Positions 16,520 to 26,008 are shown, counted from the stretch's first letter. The stretch: 61,509 nt of DNA from JAAYQU01 sp037441445 (GCA_037441445.1 JBBISE010000011.1:1-61509), one strand, 5' to 3'. Translations and numbers: made by a program. The notes: a model not told the origin generated them from the letters alone.

Positions 16520-17824
16520 ATGCAACGAATAGAAATTAAGAATTTCGGACCAATAAAAGAGCTGAGTCTTGATATAAAAGATTTTATTGTACTTATTGGA
16601 CCTCAGGCAAGTGGAAAAAGCACAATTGCAAAAACAATATTCTTTTTTAAGTCGTTGAACGATGATTTAGTTAAATATTTTATTTACGCCATTGATAAAA
16701 AAGATTTTTCAAAATCGGCAGGGACTTATGCTAAAATAATCCGTCAAAAATTTCTTGACTATTTTGGGGCAAGCACTCATTTACACGGCCTTCATTTAAA
16801 ATATCATTACAGTGAAAAAGTTTGGATAAGCATTACAATTGAAACAAATCAAAAATATATTAACCCAAATTTCAGTGATTCTTTCAAAGAAGTTTTTAAG
16901 GGGTTAGTCAATGAAGCTCTGGAGTTTTCCAAATCAATTGGACAACGAAATCCATCATTGCTAACAAGCAAGGATTTGCTTCAAATTGATTCAGACAAAA
17001 GAAAATATGCTTCTTATTTTAAAGAAAAATGCAATGTTATTTTCCAAGAAGATAGAGAGTTATTGTTTATACCGGCAGGGAGAAGTTTATTGGCAACGTT
17101 GACAGATCAACTTCAATTCATTAATCCCAGAAGTTTGGATTTTTTAATGAGAACTTTTTTGGATAAAATAAACATTATTAGACCAATCTTCAATAAAACA
17201 CTTGCGGACATCATCATAGAAAGAAGACTGTTAACACAATACAATATTGATTATAACAAAACAAGCCAGGCAGAAGCAATTATCACAAAAATATTGAAAG
17301 GAAAGTATCAATATGATAATGAGGGAGAAAAAATTTACATTGATGCAAATAGGTATGTGAAACTAAATTTTTCTTCTTCGGGTCAACAAGAGTCGCTTTG
17401 GATACTTCTTATTTTGTTTATCATTATTTTAGAAAAGCAGAATGTTTTTATTGTAATTGAGGAGCCGGAAGCGCATCTGTTTCCAGAAGCACAAAAAGAA
17501 ATATCAAACTTGATAGCGTTAATGTCTAATGTTGAAAATTCTCAAGTAATTATTACAACCCATAGTCCATATATTTTGGCATCAATAAATAATTTAATTC
17601 TTGCTAACGAAGTTGGTACAGTGAAAAAGGACGCTATATCGGAGCGGATAAATGAAAATCTGTGGGTTAATCGAAATAAGGTATATGCAGCATATGTAGA
17701 GAATGGACAGGTGAGGGATATAATTGATAATGAATTAAATATCATTCAACAGGAAAATATTGATTCCGCATCAGTAATAATTAATGACGAATTTGATTTT
17801 TTATTCCAATTCGAAAGAGTTTAA
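16520..17824 (+). CDS. Standalone AAA/ABC-type ATPase (AAA_21-like), putative defence component
   Basis: A 434-residue SMC/ABC-like ATPase. It starts with IEIKNFGPIKELSL, the usual opening of this class. Walker A GPQASGKST is at 27-35, an ABC-type signature SSSGQQES at about 285-292, Walker B FIVIEEPE at about 310-317, and the H-loop TTHSP near 346-350. No TOPRIM or other nuclease domain follows, so it is not a complete OLD nuclease. The next gene, 3 bp later, encodes a small PD-(D/E)XK-like protein, so the nuclease is probably supplied in trans. Similar ATPase-effector pairs (Septu, PARIS) are anti-phage systems, but this effector is of another type. The pair is AT-rich compared with the envelope genes around it. 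Confidence 0.8.
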   Translation: MQRIEIKNFGPIKELSLDIKDFIVLIGPQASGKSTIAKTIFFFKSLNDDLVKYFIYAIDKKDFSKSAGTYAKIIRQKFLDYFGASTHLHGLHLKYHYSEKVWISITIETNQKYINPNFSDSFKEVFKGLVNEALEFSKSIGQRNPSLLTSKDLLQIDSDKRKYASYFKEKCNVIFQEDRELLFIPAGRSLLATLTDQLQFINPRSLDFLMRTFLDKINIIRPIFNKTLADIIIERRLLTQYNIDYNKTSQAEAIITKILKGKYQYDNEGEKIYIDANRYVKLNFSSSGQQESLWILLILFIIILEKQNVFIVIEEPEAHLFPEAQKEISNLIALMSNVENSQVIITTHSPYILASINNLILANEVGTVKKDAISERINENLWVNRNKVYAAYVENGQVRDIIDNELNIIQQENIDSASVIINDEFDFLFQFERV

Positions 17825-17827
17825 AAC

Positions 17828-18271
17828 ATGGCTTGTAAACCTTACAAAAATTGTTTTGAATTTGTTGAACAACAGAACAGGATTGTAACATGTACGGACA
17901 GGAAATCCAGTACACAATTTGTTTATGAAAACGAGACATTAGATTATTTGTCAAAGTATAAAGTCGATGGTTGTTTAATAAATGACAATGGTTCAAAATG
18001 TGATTTTTTACTTTTAAATTGCACTAAGCAAAGTTCATATTTTATCGAACTCAAAGGCTCTGATTTAATTAAGGCTGTTGAACAAATAGATCGTTCAGTA
18101 GCCCTTCTACATAAGGATTTCAGTTCATATTCAATAGAAGCCAGAATAGTTTTGACTAGAGTGAATACAACAGACCTGAAAAGTTCAAAATTGATTCGTC
18201 TTGAAAGTAAATTGAAAAAGCACAATGGAAAACTAATTAAACAAACACGAAAATTAATCGAGAAAAATTAA
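17828..18271 (+). CDS. Small PD-(D/E)XK-like putative nuclease paired with the ATPase
   Basis: A 147-residue soluble protein. The core CDFLLL...YFIELKG has the spacing of a PD-(D/E)XK nuclease active site: D59, then E74-x-K76 on the next strand. A helix with Q86 (AVEQIDRS) follows, as in many members of the fold. Six cysteines lie in the first 65 residues (3, 9, 22, 49, 58, 65), more than expected for a cytosolic nuclease, and could bind a metal. The C-terminal 30 residues are strongly basic and suit nucleic-acid binding. It is coupled to the ATPase gene (3-bp gap). I recognise no named family. A nuclease role is inference from the motif and the context. Confidence 0.6.
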   Translation: MACKPYKNCFEFVEQQNRIVTCTDRKSSTQFVYENETLDYLSKYKVDGCLINDNGSKCDFLLLNCTKQSSYFIELKGSDLIKAVEQIDRSVALLHKDFSSYSIEARIVLTRVNTTDLKSSKLIRLESKLKKHNGKLIKQTRKLIEKN

Positions 18272-18300
18272 AATCAATAATAACTAAAAATGCAAAAGAA

Positions 18301-19026
18301 ATGGCTATCAAATTGGGAATTTTTGTTCTCTTTATTTTTTCACTGACATCCTGCCAACTCCTATACCCCGGCGAAGGCGAAACCGTCGTGGAACAAGTAC
18401 CTGTAAAACAGGTAAATTCGTTGGTCGTTGACGATATATTCGATGTTTACCTTTTTCCCGATTCGGTGCCGGCATTGTATATTGAAGCCGGTGAAAATCA
18501 GATAAAGACAATCACAACTCAATACGACAGTCTTGCATTGCAACTTGTTATTGGCAACAGTGCCAGCATGCGCGTTACGCAGGGCTACAAGCGAATTAAA
18601 GTCTATTTGCATTCCAACACATTAACTTCTGTTGAAATTACGGTTGCCGGTAGCCTCTATTTTATAGATACGCTGACCGTTCCACAGTTCCGGTTTGCCA
18701 GTGTTGGCGACATGGGAAATGCGGATATTATACTGAATACCAACTACATTGAGATCGATAATGTGGACACAAACGGTCGGTTCAAAATAAGAGGGCATGC
18801 TAATCGGCTGAAAATAAACAACAAAGGTCTTTCCATTGTCGATGCCCGCGATTTGGATGCCAATGAAATAGAGTGTAATCAATACTCCCTTGGCGATTGT
18901 TTTGTCAAAGCCTCTGAGAAATTAAAATGGGCCATCTATCGGGCCGGAAATATCTATCAATCGGGAGTAATTGAGGATATAGAGGGTACGCGTTTTGGTT
19001 CAGGAAACTTATTTGTACTCGAGTAG
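18301..19026 (+). CDS. GIN-domain (DUF2807-like) lipoprotein
   Basis: A 241-residue lipoprotein: the signal peptide ends in the lipobox LTSC, giving a lipidated Cys18. The mature part is a beta-solenoid-like GIN domain ('putative auto-transporter adhesin head'). Typical features are the strand F-DVYLFPDS near 43-50, IEAGENQIKTI, and repeated short strands with Asn/Asp turns to the C-terminus. Such proteins are common in Bacteroidota, sit in the outer membrane or periplasm, and have no established role. Its stop is one base before the start of the PagL-like gene, so the two are one unit. Confidence 0.75.
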   Translation: MAIKLGIFVLFIFSLTSCQLLYPGEGETVVEQVPVKQVNSLVVDDIFDVYLFPDSVPALYIEAGENQIKTITTQYDSLALQLVIGNSASMRVTQGYKRIKVYLHSNTLTSVEITVAGSLYFIDTLTVPQFRFASVGDMGNADIILNTNYIEIDNVDTNGRFKIRGHANRLKINNKGLSIVDARDLDANEIECNQYSLGDCFVKASEKLKWAIYRAGNIYQSGVIEDIEGTRFGSGNLFVLE

Positions 19027-19027
19027 C

Positions 19028-20155
19028 ATGAAGAAATTTTATATTTTGGCTATATTGGCCATACTTTCCACATTACAAGGATTTTCCGCATCCACACAAA
19101 AGGATAGTGTTTCCCCATCCCTCTATTTTCAAGCGGGCAGCTACACCGGTTTTCTCTATGCCCACCACCGTTCCATGGGCTATTTGATTGACAATTATGC
19201 ACGGGGTGCACAACTTCGGGTTGGTTGGCGGTTTAACGGAAAAGATGAATGGGAGAAGGCATTCCGATTTCCATCAGCGGGTCTTGGATACATGGTTGCT
19301 GACGTTGGTAGCCCCCGGGTTTTTGGATACGGTCACGCCCTGTTTGGCTTCCTCGATATTTCCATTATAGAAACAAAGCGTTTTTCGTGGGCTTACGATT
19401 TGGGCGCTGGTTTGGCCTATGTCACCAAAAAATTCGACATAAACTCAAACCCAAATAACGAAGTCATTGGTTCCCATTTAAATGCATTTTTGTTGATATC
19501 CAGTGGTTTGGAATATCAATTGACAAAGAAAACCACGTTACGAGTCGATTTGGGTTTGAACCATTTCTCCAACGGAAATTCAACAGAGCCCAATTGGGGG
19601 TTAAACACGTTTTTTGCGATGGTTGGTGCAAAGCAATTTTTACATGAGGGTAAAAAAAGCAAAACACCCATAGTTACATATCAGCATAAAAAGTGGGAAG
19701 CAATTTTGCACATCGGAGCAGCCTACAAAGAAGTAAAACCGGTCGATGGAACAAAATTTTTTGTCGGTGACATTCACCTCACTGCGCGTCGGCGGATTTC
19801 GTACACTAACTCATGGGGTGGGGGTGTTGACCTTTTATACGACGGAAGTATCAGGAAAGTCCTTAAACATGACGCCGGGCATGGTTATGTTGTACACGAT
19901 AGTGTTTGCAATCCAAGCCTGTTCGAAAACTTATCGCCAGCAGTTCATGGAAACTGGTCAATGCACTTTGGTAAAATTGTTTTCGATGTCCAGTTGGGTT
20001 TTTATCTTTTTAATGCCCTCAATAAGATCTATTTTAACCGTTGGATTCTGGAGGTAGAATTAACCCGTCAGTTAAGTCTTTTAACCGCCTTAAAATCCCA
20101 TTTGGCCTCTGCCGATTATGTTCAATTCGGACTGATTTGGCATCTTAAAAAATAA
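19028..20155 (+). CDS. PagL-like lipid A deacylase / acyloxyacyl hydrolase
   Basis: About 375 residues from the ATG at 19028, which directly follows the preceding stop and opens a good signal peptide (MKKFYILAILAILSTLQGFS). The N-terminal half is a PagL-type outer-membrane beta-barrel with the catalytic HxS pair at H179 and S181 (LNHFSNGNS). PagL removes the 3-O-linked acyl chain from lipid A. The remaining residues (about 220-375) form further beta strands, longer than classic PagL (about 150-190 residues), so the barrel is enlarged or duplicated. The nearby MsbA-like exporter and glycosyltransferases support an LPS context. Confidence 0.75.
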   Translation: MKKFYILAILAILSTLQGFSASTQKDSVSPSLYFQAGSYTGFLYAHHRSMGYLIDNYARGAQLRVGWRFNGKDEWEKAFRFPSAGLGYMVADVGSPRVFGYGHALFGFLDISIIETKRFSWAYDLGAGLAYVTKKFDINSNPNNEVIGSHLNAFLLISSGLEYQLTKKTTLRVDLGLNHFSNGNSTEPNWGLNTFFAMVGAKQFLHEGKKSKTPIVTYQHKKWEAILHIGAAYKEVKPVDGTKFFVGDIHLTARRRISYTNSWGGGVDLLYDGSIRKVLKHDAGHGYVVHDSVCNPSLFENLSPAVHGNWSMHFGKIVFDVQLGFYLFNALNKIYFNRWILEVELTRQLSLLTALKSHLASADYVQFGLIWHLKK

Positions 20156-20339
20156 TTTTTTAAATATTTTCATTGCCCACGTACTTTTTTCAAATCATTT
20201 TTGTACTTTTATCCGTGATTATTGGCGAATGAATATCTGTTAGATAGGTAACAGTTTGATAATCAAAAAAGTGAGTTTAAGGTAACTTGGGACGTTGTCG
20301 TTTTAATTCCTTTTCAAGTAAAACCAGAATTGTTAATCA

Positions 20340-20942
20340 ATGATAAAAAGTGACGATATGAGTGCAAACATTAATTTCATTAAAACAGTCTTGTCGCTGC
20401 ATGATGAAATGGTGTCGAACGGCTTCTCGCTTGTCTATGAGGGGGTGTTTAGCCACGATATTATGAAGATGTTCACATCCATGGCCGAGAACAACATGGA
20501 TAAACAAAATGAGGACAAATCAGTTCGCCGTAAAGTGTTTCATGTTATGGTAGAATGCCTCCAGAACATGACAAAACATTCTGATGATTATGATGCCAAT
20601 GATCGTATAGGTAATGGAATGTTCATTGTTGGAAAGAAAGAGGGTTTTTGGAACATTATTACCGCCAACAAAATACACAAGAATAAAATCGATGGACTAA
20701 GGCGATCAATAGAAACCATTAACTCACTGAACCAGGAGGAGCTTAAAAATCTTTACAAGAAGCAAATCAAGGAAGGAACGTTATCAGACAAAGGAGGTGC
20801 CGGTTTGGGCCTAATAGATATTGCAAGAAAAACAGGACGGAAACTCGATTATCAGTTTCTGCCACTTGATGACATAGAGAATTTCTTTTTCTTGTTAAAA
20901 GTAAAAATTGCAACAATTCCTGATTCTTCGGACACATTATAA
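20340..20942 (+). CDS. SiaB-family protein kinase
   Basis: A 200-residue cytoplasmic protein of the SiaB/DUF6272 type, a GHKL-fold kinase related to anti-sigma factors. The N-box helix VECLQNMTKH (71-80) and the G-box GGAGLGL (152-158) are visible. In Pseudomonas, SiaB phosphorylates SiaC and the SiaA PP2C phosphatase reverses this, which controls the diguanylate cyclase SiaD and biofilm formation. Here the gene is followed directly by a large sensor with an adenylyl-cyclase output, so the kinase may act on a cyclase pathway. No SiaC homologue is seen in the window. A second ATG at 20358 is possible. Confidence 0.8.
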   Translation: MIKSDDMSANINFIKTVLSLHDEMVSNGFSLVYEGVFSHDIMKMFTSMAENNMDKQNEDKSVRRKVFHVMVECLQNMTKHSDDYDANDRIGNGMFIVGKKEGFWNIITANKIHKNKIDGLRRSIETINSLNQEELKNLYKKQIKEGTLSDKGGAGLGLIDIARKTGRKLDYQFLPLDDIENFFFLLKVKIATIPDSSDTL

Positions 20943-21027
20943 ACCCGTGGACAATCAGTTCAAAACACAGCCTTTCACTTCAGAGGGGCTTTTTTTTATC
21001 GAATATTTTTATAACCAAAATCCTGCC

Positions 21028-24000
21028 GTGTACCCACTGAGGAATCTGTTAGTTACAATGTTTCTTACCGCCATGTTCACTATAGAAGTGGCAGGGCAAC
21101 ACTATAACTATAACCAATTTTTCATTGACAAAGGTCTGTCACAATCACAGGTTACATGCATGCAAATAGGAAAATATGGCTACCTATGGCTTGGTACAGA
21201 CGGTGGCGGTATCGATTATTTTGATGGAAAGCAGTTTGTTAATATCCGGCCCGAGCATGGGTTGTCTCATTCACGGATAGTTTCCTTGCTGGTAACCGAG
21301 GATTATACGGTACTTTGTGGAATCCGACAGCATTTTTTCTCTATCATAAAACGTGATACTATTCTGAACTTCGATTCCGTTGAGAAGTATGGTAATTCCT
21401 CTGTTACATCCATTATATCCGACACGGCAGGAGTGTACTGGCTTGGAAATGACCGAGGCGAAGTGTTTTATGTTCAGGGCGATACGGCTGTTAATTACGT
21501 CTTTAGTATTGGGATACCAATAAAATCAATGCTCTTTAACCCGGATGGTGCATTGCTAATTGCCACCGAAAAAGGGCTCTTTATAAAAAAATCAGACGAC
21601 ATTGAGGCTGTCCCTTTCTTTCATAATTACGCTGTAAACCATATCGCATACAATAGTGACGGGATACTATGGGCTGCCACTGATCATGGAGTCGCCTATT
21701 GCGAAAGGAAAAACTGGTATTGGGAACAGTTGTTTAATGAAAAGGTGTCTGCTAATATTACACAGGTTATTCCGGTGCACCCTTCCGAGATTTGGTTTGC
21801 AACCTACGGTTCGGGTGTCGTTAGGTGGGACAGGAATAAGCATTTCTTTTTAAACGAACAAAATGGGTTGCCAAATACTTTCTGTACCACTATTTCCCGA
21901 GATCCGTCAGGAAATATTTGGATAGGGACCGATGGCGGAGGCTTAATAAAATATGGCGGGAACCAGTTTTTGCATTATTTCAAGTCCGATAAGCCTTACT
22001 TTGAATCTATTATGGCCATTACTCAGGATAAAACCGGAACATATTGGTTGGGCTCATTTGGGAGTGGAATAATCCTTATTGATCAAAACGGCAAAAGCCA
22101 CGAGTTTGAAAATAATTCAAATTTGCCTTCAAAAGTAGTTTATTGTATTGAACACCTTCCCGATGGACGAATACTTGTTGGCAGCAAATATGCTAATACA
22201 GCCGTTATCGAAAAGGATCGAAAAACAGTAAAAACATATCAAACTCCTGATAATAGGAAGATATTCGGGGCGGTTACCATTAGTACGGATCAACAGGGTC
22301 GAATATGGTTTGGAACAGTCAATAATGGTATTTATATTGTTCAAAATAAGAATGTTTTACATATTGAAAAAGAAATTCCAAGCAGGAAAATTGAAACTAT
22401 TTTGCTGTCACACGAAAATAACGTATGGGTGGGCACCGAGGATGCAGGCCTCTTTTCCTTGAATAGCAGGCAAATTGATTCATGGTTTAACGGGTTGTCT
22501 CCTGAAAGGATCACTTACGTTCAGGTACCCGACCTTTCAAAGAATCTGGTTTGTGGAATCGATTACGACTTACATGAAAATCTGTGGATAGGAGCCTTCG
22601 GCTTTGGTTTGTACTGCATAAGACCAGACGGATCTCGCTTGCACTTTACAACATCTAATGGGTTATTGTCAAATAATATATACAGCATTCTGGCGGAAAA
22701 AAGCGGATCCGTATGGGTAGGGTCGGATAGAGGTGTCCATCAGGTATTGTTCCATCAAAATACAACCGAACCCTACATTGTGGCTTATGGAATGGATCAG
22801 GGTTTTATGGGGTTGGAATGCAATCTGAATGCCCTGTTTTCTGATGCAAAGGGACAAATGTGGATAGGCAACATTAACGGCGTGTCTGTTTTTAATCCCA
22901 ATGCAACGCCTGTCCATAGTAAGAACGTAAACCTGCATTTGACTTCAGTTGCGACTTCCAAAGAGGAATTGACCATTTTCTATCCGGTTTACAGACAGCC
23001 AGATGAGGGCCTCATCCTGCCTTATCATAACAACAATCTTTCATTTCGGTTCAGAGCTATTGATCTAAACCTGCCTACCAATGTTGTTTATGCTTATCAG
23101 CTCGAAAACCTTGATGAAAGCTGGATACAATCCAGGGCAATTGGAGCTGCAACCTATTCGTTTATTCCCCCGGGAAAATATATTTTCAGGGTAAAAGCAA
23201 CCAATGGCGAGGGACGTTGGAGCAACACCGAGATAGCAATTCCAGTGATGGTTGAACCTCCGTTTTGGCAAACTGCCTGGTTTATAGTTGCCGCCATTGG
23301 GTTTCTGATAGGCTTATTTGTTATCTACATCAGATACAGGCAGATAGCCCTCATTCGAAGAAATAAATTGTTGAAGGAACTGGTCGAAAGCCGCACGGTT
23401 GAACTTCAAATTGAAACCATGCGGGTTCAGCAGCAGGGGGAGGAGTTACGTGCACAAGCCGAAAACCTTTCCATTATTAACACAGAAATTAAAAAACTAT
23501 CCATCGTAGCCAGCAAAACTGATAATGCCGTCCTTATTGCGAATAAGGATTTTGAATGGGAGTGGGTTAACGAAGGGTTCACCAAAATGTACGGTTATTC
23601 TTTTGATGAGTACATTGGCCTCCACGGGAGAACCATTCAGCAATCCAGTGCCTGTAAAAACATAGAGCATGTGATTGAGGAGGTGCTGGAAAACAGAAAA
23701 TCTGTTGTGTATAGCAGCCGCACGGTTAACAATATGGGAAAGGAACTCTGGGTGCAGTCAACGCTGACTCCCATTTACAATGATAACGGCGATCTTCAGA
23801 TGTTTGTGGTAATTGATGTGGACATTACTCATATAAAACAGATAAACAACGAGTTGCGCAAATTGTCGTTGGTTGCATCAAAAACAGACAACGCCGTAAT
23901 TATTATGAACAAGCATGGAGAAATTGAATGGGTTAATGCGGGATTCCACCGAATGTACGAATTGTCGCTCGATGAATTCAAAAACCTCTATGGCACAACC

Positions 24001-24942
24001 ATATTCGAGCTGCATCGCGATGCCCGCAGCCTGAAGCGTATTCAGGAATTATACGAGACAGATCAAACCCAGTCGTTTGTTTCCAAATTCGTTACATCAA
24101 AGGGAAACGAAAAGTGGATTCAAACCGTACTAACCCCAATTATTTCGCCAGGTCTGAAATATGAACAGTTAATTGCTGTAGAATCAGACATAACCCGTAT
24201 TAAAGAAACTGAGGAACAGCTAACCATTCAGAAAGAAAATGCCGATAAACTCCTGAAGAATATTTTGCCCGAAGATACCGCCGAAGAGTTGAAATCAAAA
24301 GGACACGCAACCCCAAGGTTTTATAAGTCGGTAACCGTTCTTTTTGCTGATGTAAAAAACTTTTCATCGTTCTGTCAGAATTTATCCCCTCAGCAACTTC
24401 TGAACGAACTTCATGAATATTTCAACGAGTTCGATGAAATTGTCAGACAAAACTTTGTCGAGAAAATCAAAACCATTGGCGATGCTTACATGTGTGCCGG
24501 AGGATTACCAATCCCCAACCGCTCTCACCCATTTAATGTTATTTTGGTCGGGTTGCAAATTCAGAAGCGTACGGCCGAGATTAATCGTCGCAAGCAGGCC
24601 GATGGCCGACAGGCTTGGGAGTTTAGGGTTGGAATACATACCGGCGATATCATTTCCGGAGTAATTGGGAAACAAAAATTTGCCTACGACATTTGGGGCG
24701 ACACTGTTAATATTGCTTCGAGAATGGAATTTTCATGCGAAACAGGAAAAGTTAATATCTCTGGGGCAACCTATCAAATGGTTAAGGATTACTTTGACTG
24801 CGATTATCGTGGAAAAATTGACATAAAAAACCATGGAAAGTTTGATATGTATTTTGTAAACGGAATAAAGCCCGAATATTCCGTTAATGGTGAAGGGGCG
24901 GTGCCCAACGAACAATTTAAACTTTTTCTTGCTGAGTTGTAA
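21028..24942 (+). CDS. Propeller-Y_Y_Y-PAS-PAS-adenylyl cyclase membrane sensor
   Basis: About 1,304 residues from a GTG at 21028 that opens the best signal peptide; an ATG at 21058 or an open extension to 20908 are alternatives. Periplasmic two-component-regulator propeller repeats with WxGT/WIGT motifs fill about 25-660, followed by a Y_Y_Y domain. One membrane helix lies at about 750-770, then a coiled coil, two PAS domains (about 827 and 947 onward, each opening with KTDNAV), and a class III cyclase domain (about 1100-1290). Metal-binding Asp residues are D1108 and D1152. Substrate-selecting residues are K1148 and D1221, the adenylyl-type pair, so ATP is the predicted substrate. The architecture is like hybrid two-component systems, but the kinase is replaced by a cyclase. 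It is downstream of the SiaB-like kinase. Confidence 0.85.
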   Translation: MYPLRNLLVTMFLTAMFTIEVAGQHYNYNQFFIDKGLSQSQVTCMQIGKYGYLWLGTDGGGIDYFDGKQFVNIRPEHGLSHSRIVSLLVTEDYTVLCGIRQHFFSIIKRDTILNFDSVEKYGNSSVTSIISDTAGVYWLGNDRGEVFYVQGDTAVNYVFSIGIPIKSMLFNPDGALLIATEKGLFIKKSDDIEAVPFFHNYAVNHIAYNSDGILWAATDHGVAYCERKNWYWEQLFNEKVSANITQVIPVHPSEIWFATYGSGVVRWDRNKHFFLNEQNGLPNTFCTTISRDPSGNIWIGTDGGGLIKYGGNQFLHYFKSDKPYFESIMAITQDKTGTYWLGSFGSGIILIDQNGKSHEFENNSNLPSKVVYCIEHLPDGRILVGSKYANTAVIEKDRKTVKTYQTPDNRKIFGAVTISTDQQGRIWFGTVNNGIYIVQNKNVLHIEKEIPSRKIETILLSHENNVWVGTEDAGLFSLNSRQIDSWFNGLSPERITYVQVPDLSKNLVCGIDYDLHENLWIGAFGFGLYCIRPDGSRLHFTTSNGLLSNNIYSILAEKSGSVWVGSDRGVHQVLFHQNTTEPYIVAYGMDQGFMGLECNLNALFSDAKGQMWIGNINGVSVFNPNATPVHSKNVNLHLTSVATSKEELTIFYPVYRQPDEGLILPYHNNNLSFRFRAIDLNLPTNVVYAYQLENLDESWIQSRAIGAATYSFIPPGKYIFRVKATNGEGRWSNTEIAIPVMVEPPFWQTAWFIVAAIGFLIGLFVIYIRYRQIALIRRNKLLKELVESRTVELQIETMRVQQQGEELRAQAENLSIINTEIKKLSIVASKTDNAVLIANKDFEWEWVNEGFTKMYGYSFDEYIGLHGRTIQQSSACKNIEHVIEEVLENRKSVVYSSRTVNNMGKELWVQSTLTPIYNDNGDLQMFVVIDVDITHIKQINNELRKLSLVASKTDNAVIIMNKHGEIEWVNAGFHRMYELSLDEFKNLYGTTIFELHRDARSLKRIQELYETDQTQSFVSKFVTSKGNEKWIQTVLTPIISPGLKYEQLIAVESDITRIKETEEQLTIQKENADKLLKNILPEDTAEELKSKGHATPRFYKSVTVLFADVKNFSSFCQNLSPQQLLNELHEYFNEFDEIVRQNFVEKIKTIGDAYMCAGGLPIPNRSHPFNVILVGLQIQKRTAEINRRKQADGRQAWEFRVGIHTGDIISGVIGKQKFAYDIWGDTVNIASRMEFSCETGKVNISGATYQMVKDYFDCDYRGKIDIKNHGKFDMYFVNGIKPEYSVNGEGAVPNEQFKLFLAEL

Positions 24943-24958
24943 TGGACATTTTTGTCAA

Positions 24959-25888
24959 TCACTTATCGATCAAATCCATGATATTAACAACCTTAACAAC
25001 CCGGGCTTTCCAGTGGTGTGGCCAGCTTGTTTTTTCATCGGTGTCAATGGCAACTCCACTGTTTACACTGTGAATGACCCCTTTAATTTCTCCTTTGCCT
25101 GTTTTGAAAACTATCCCTGCGTGGTTAACCCGTTTCGATTTTGGATCGCCAAAGAAAATTAAATCTCCTGGTTTGGCCTCGCTGGGCTTGATTTCCCTTC
25201 CAAGTTGCGATTGCATGGCGGCATTATGCGGGAGTTCATATCCCGTTGCGGTTAAATATACATAGCGTGTAAATCCACTGCAATCAAAACTTTCGGGTCC
25301 TTTGGCTGCGTATTTATAAGGTTTCCCTGCATGTTTCTGAGCTTCGGCTATAATTTTGGCGTGGTATTTATCCTTACTTTTTGCGGGCTCTTTTTCTTTT
25401 TTTTCATTTTTCTGTGCTCCTTTTTTCGAAGCCAGGAAAGCCCTGTAACTATCGGTCGTATCCTTAAATGTGCTTGCTAAAATCAAATCTAATGCATTGG
25501 CGGACTGTTTGTTTCTTTTCGATCCTTCAAAATATTGACGGAAGTTCTTTACTTGTGCATGTAACCCGTTTTTTAGTTCCAGCGAAATCTGGGGTTCGGG
25601 TACTTTTGACTGGTAACGTCCGTAATACTTTACACTGTTTAATACATGTTTATACCCCCTTTTTTTATTGGTAACTTTTTCTGAAATTTTTAGTTCTGCT
25701 TTTGCTGCATAGAAATAGACCCGGGCATCATTTGGGTATTTTTTTATTATTCTAGGAGCTTTGCGGGCTATTTTTTCCTGCTTGCCTTTTTTGTCCCACC
25801 GTTCAAGTCGCTTGATGTATCGTTGCGCCACCAGAGGCTGAAAACCAAGCAGTAAAATCAAAAATAGCAGAATAGGGTTCTTTTTCAT
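24959..25888 (-). CDS. NlpC/P60 (C40) cell-wall peptidase
   Basis: A 309-residue exported protein. The signal peptide ends near residue 21 (LVAQ). Residues about 25-150 are helical and TPR-like, then a Lys/Glu-rich linker (155-175). The C-terminal NlpC/P60 domain has the catalytic Cys203 (FDCSG), His256 (NHAGI) and a polar third residue at His273 (IHSVN). Such enzymes cut gamma-D-glutamyl-diaminopimelate or related bonds in peptidoglycan. The helical N-terminal domain in place of SH3 repeats is a variation on the family. It is monocistronic, convergent with the cyclase gene and divergent from the GNAT gene. Confidence 0.87.
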   Translation of the reverse strand: MKKNPILLFLILLLGFQPLVAQRYIKRLERWDKKGKQEKIARKAPRIIKKYPNDARVYFYAAKAELKISEKVTNKKRGYKHVLNSVKYYGRYQSKVPEPQISLELKNGLHAQVKNFRQYFEGSKRNKQSANALDLILASTFKDTTDSYRAFLASKKGAQKNEKKEKEPAKSKDKYHAKIIAEAQKHAGKPYKYAAKGPESFDCSGFTRYVYLTATGYELPHNAAMQSQLGREIKPSEAKPGDLIFFGDPKSKRVNHAGIVFKTGKGEIKGVIHSVNSGVAIDTDEKTSWPHHWKARVVKVVNIMDLIDK

Positions 25889-26000
25889 AGAAATTGAAAT
25901 TGGATTGAACTATCAACCGAAGTGTAAATATACAACATAAAACTCTCATTTTGGTTTATTTCTTCGAATTCGAAATGGCTGAAACAATAAACTTTATTCC

Positions 26001-26008
26001 TATATTTG
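26001..26008 (+). promoter_or_regulatory. -7 element upstream of the GNAT gene
   Basis: TATATTTG fits TAnnTTTG and lies 27 bp before the ATG at 26035. There is no clear -33 element. Confidence 0.35.

Noticed and set aside
16520..17824. OLD-family nuclease (Gabija GajA-like)
   Set aside because: There is no TOPRIM domain after the ATPase and no UvrD-like helicase gene next to it.
20207..20224. An 18-base segment (TTTTATCCGTGAT, one variable base, ATTG) repeated at 57657-57674
   Set aside because: One near-match of this length in 61 kb is about what chance predicts; both copies are intergenic but in unrelated contexts.
20970..20998. Terminator after the SiaB-like gene (short AGCC/GGCT stem with T8)
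   Set aside because: The stem has only four or five pairs and a 13-nt loop. It could still weaken read-through into the cyclase sensor gene.
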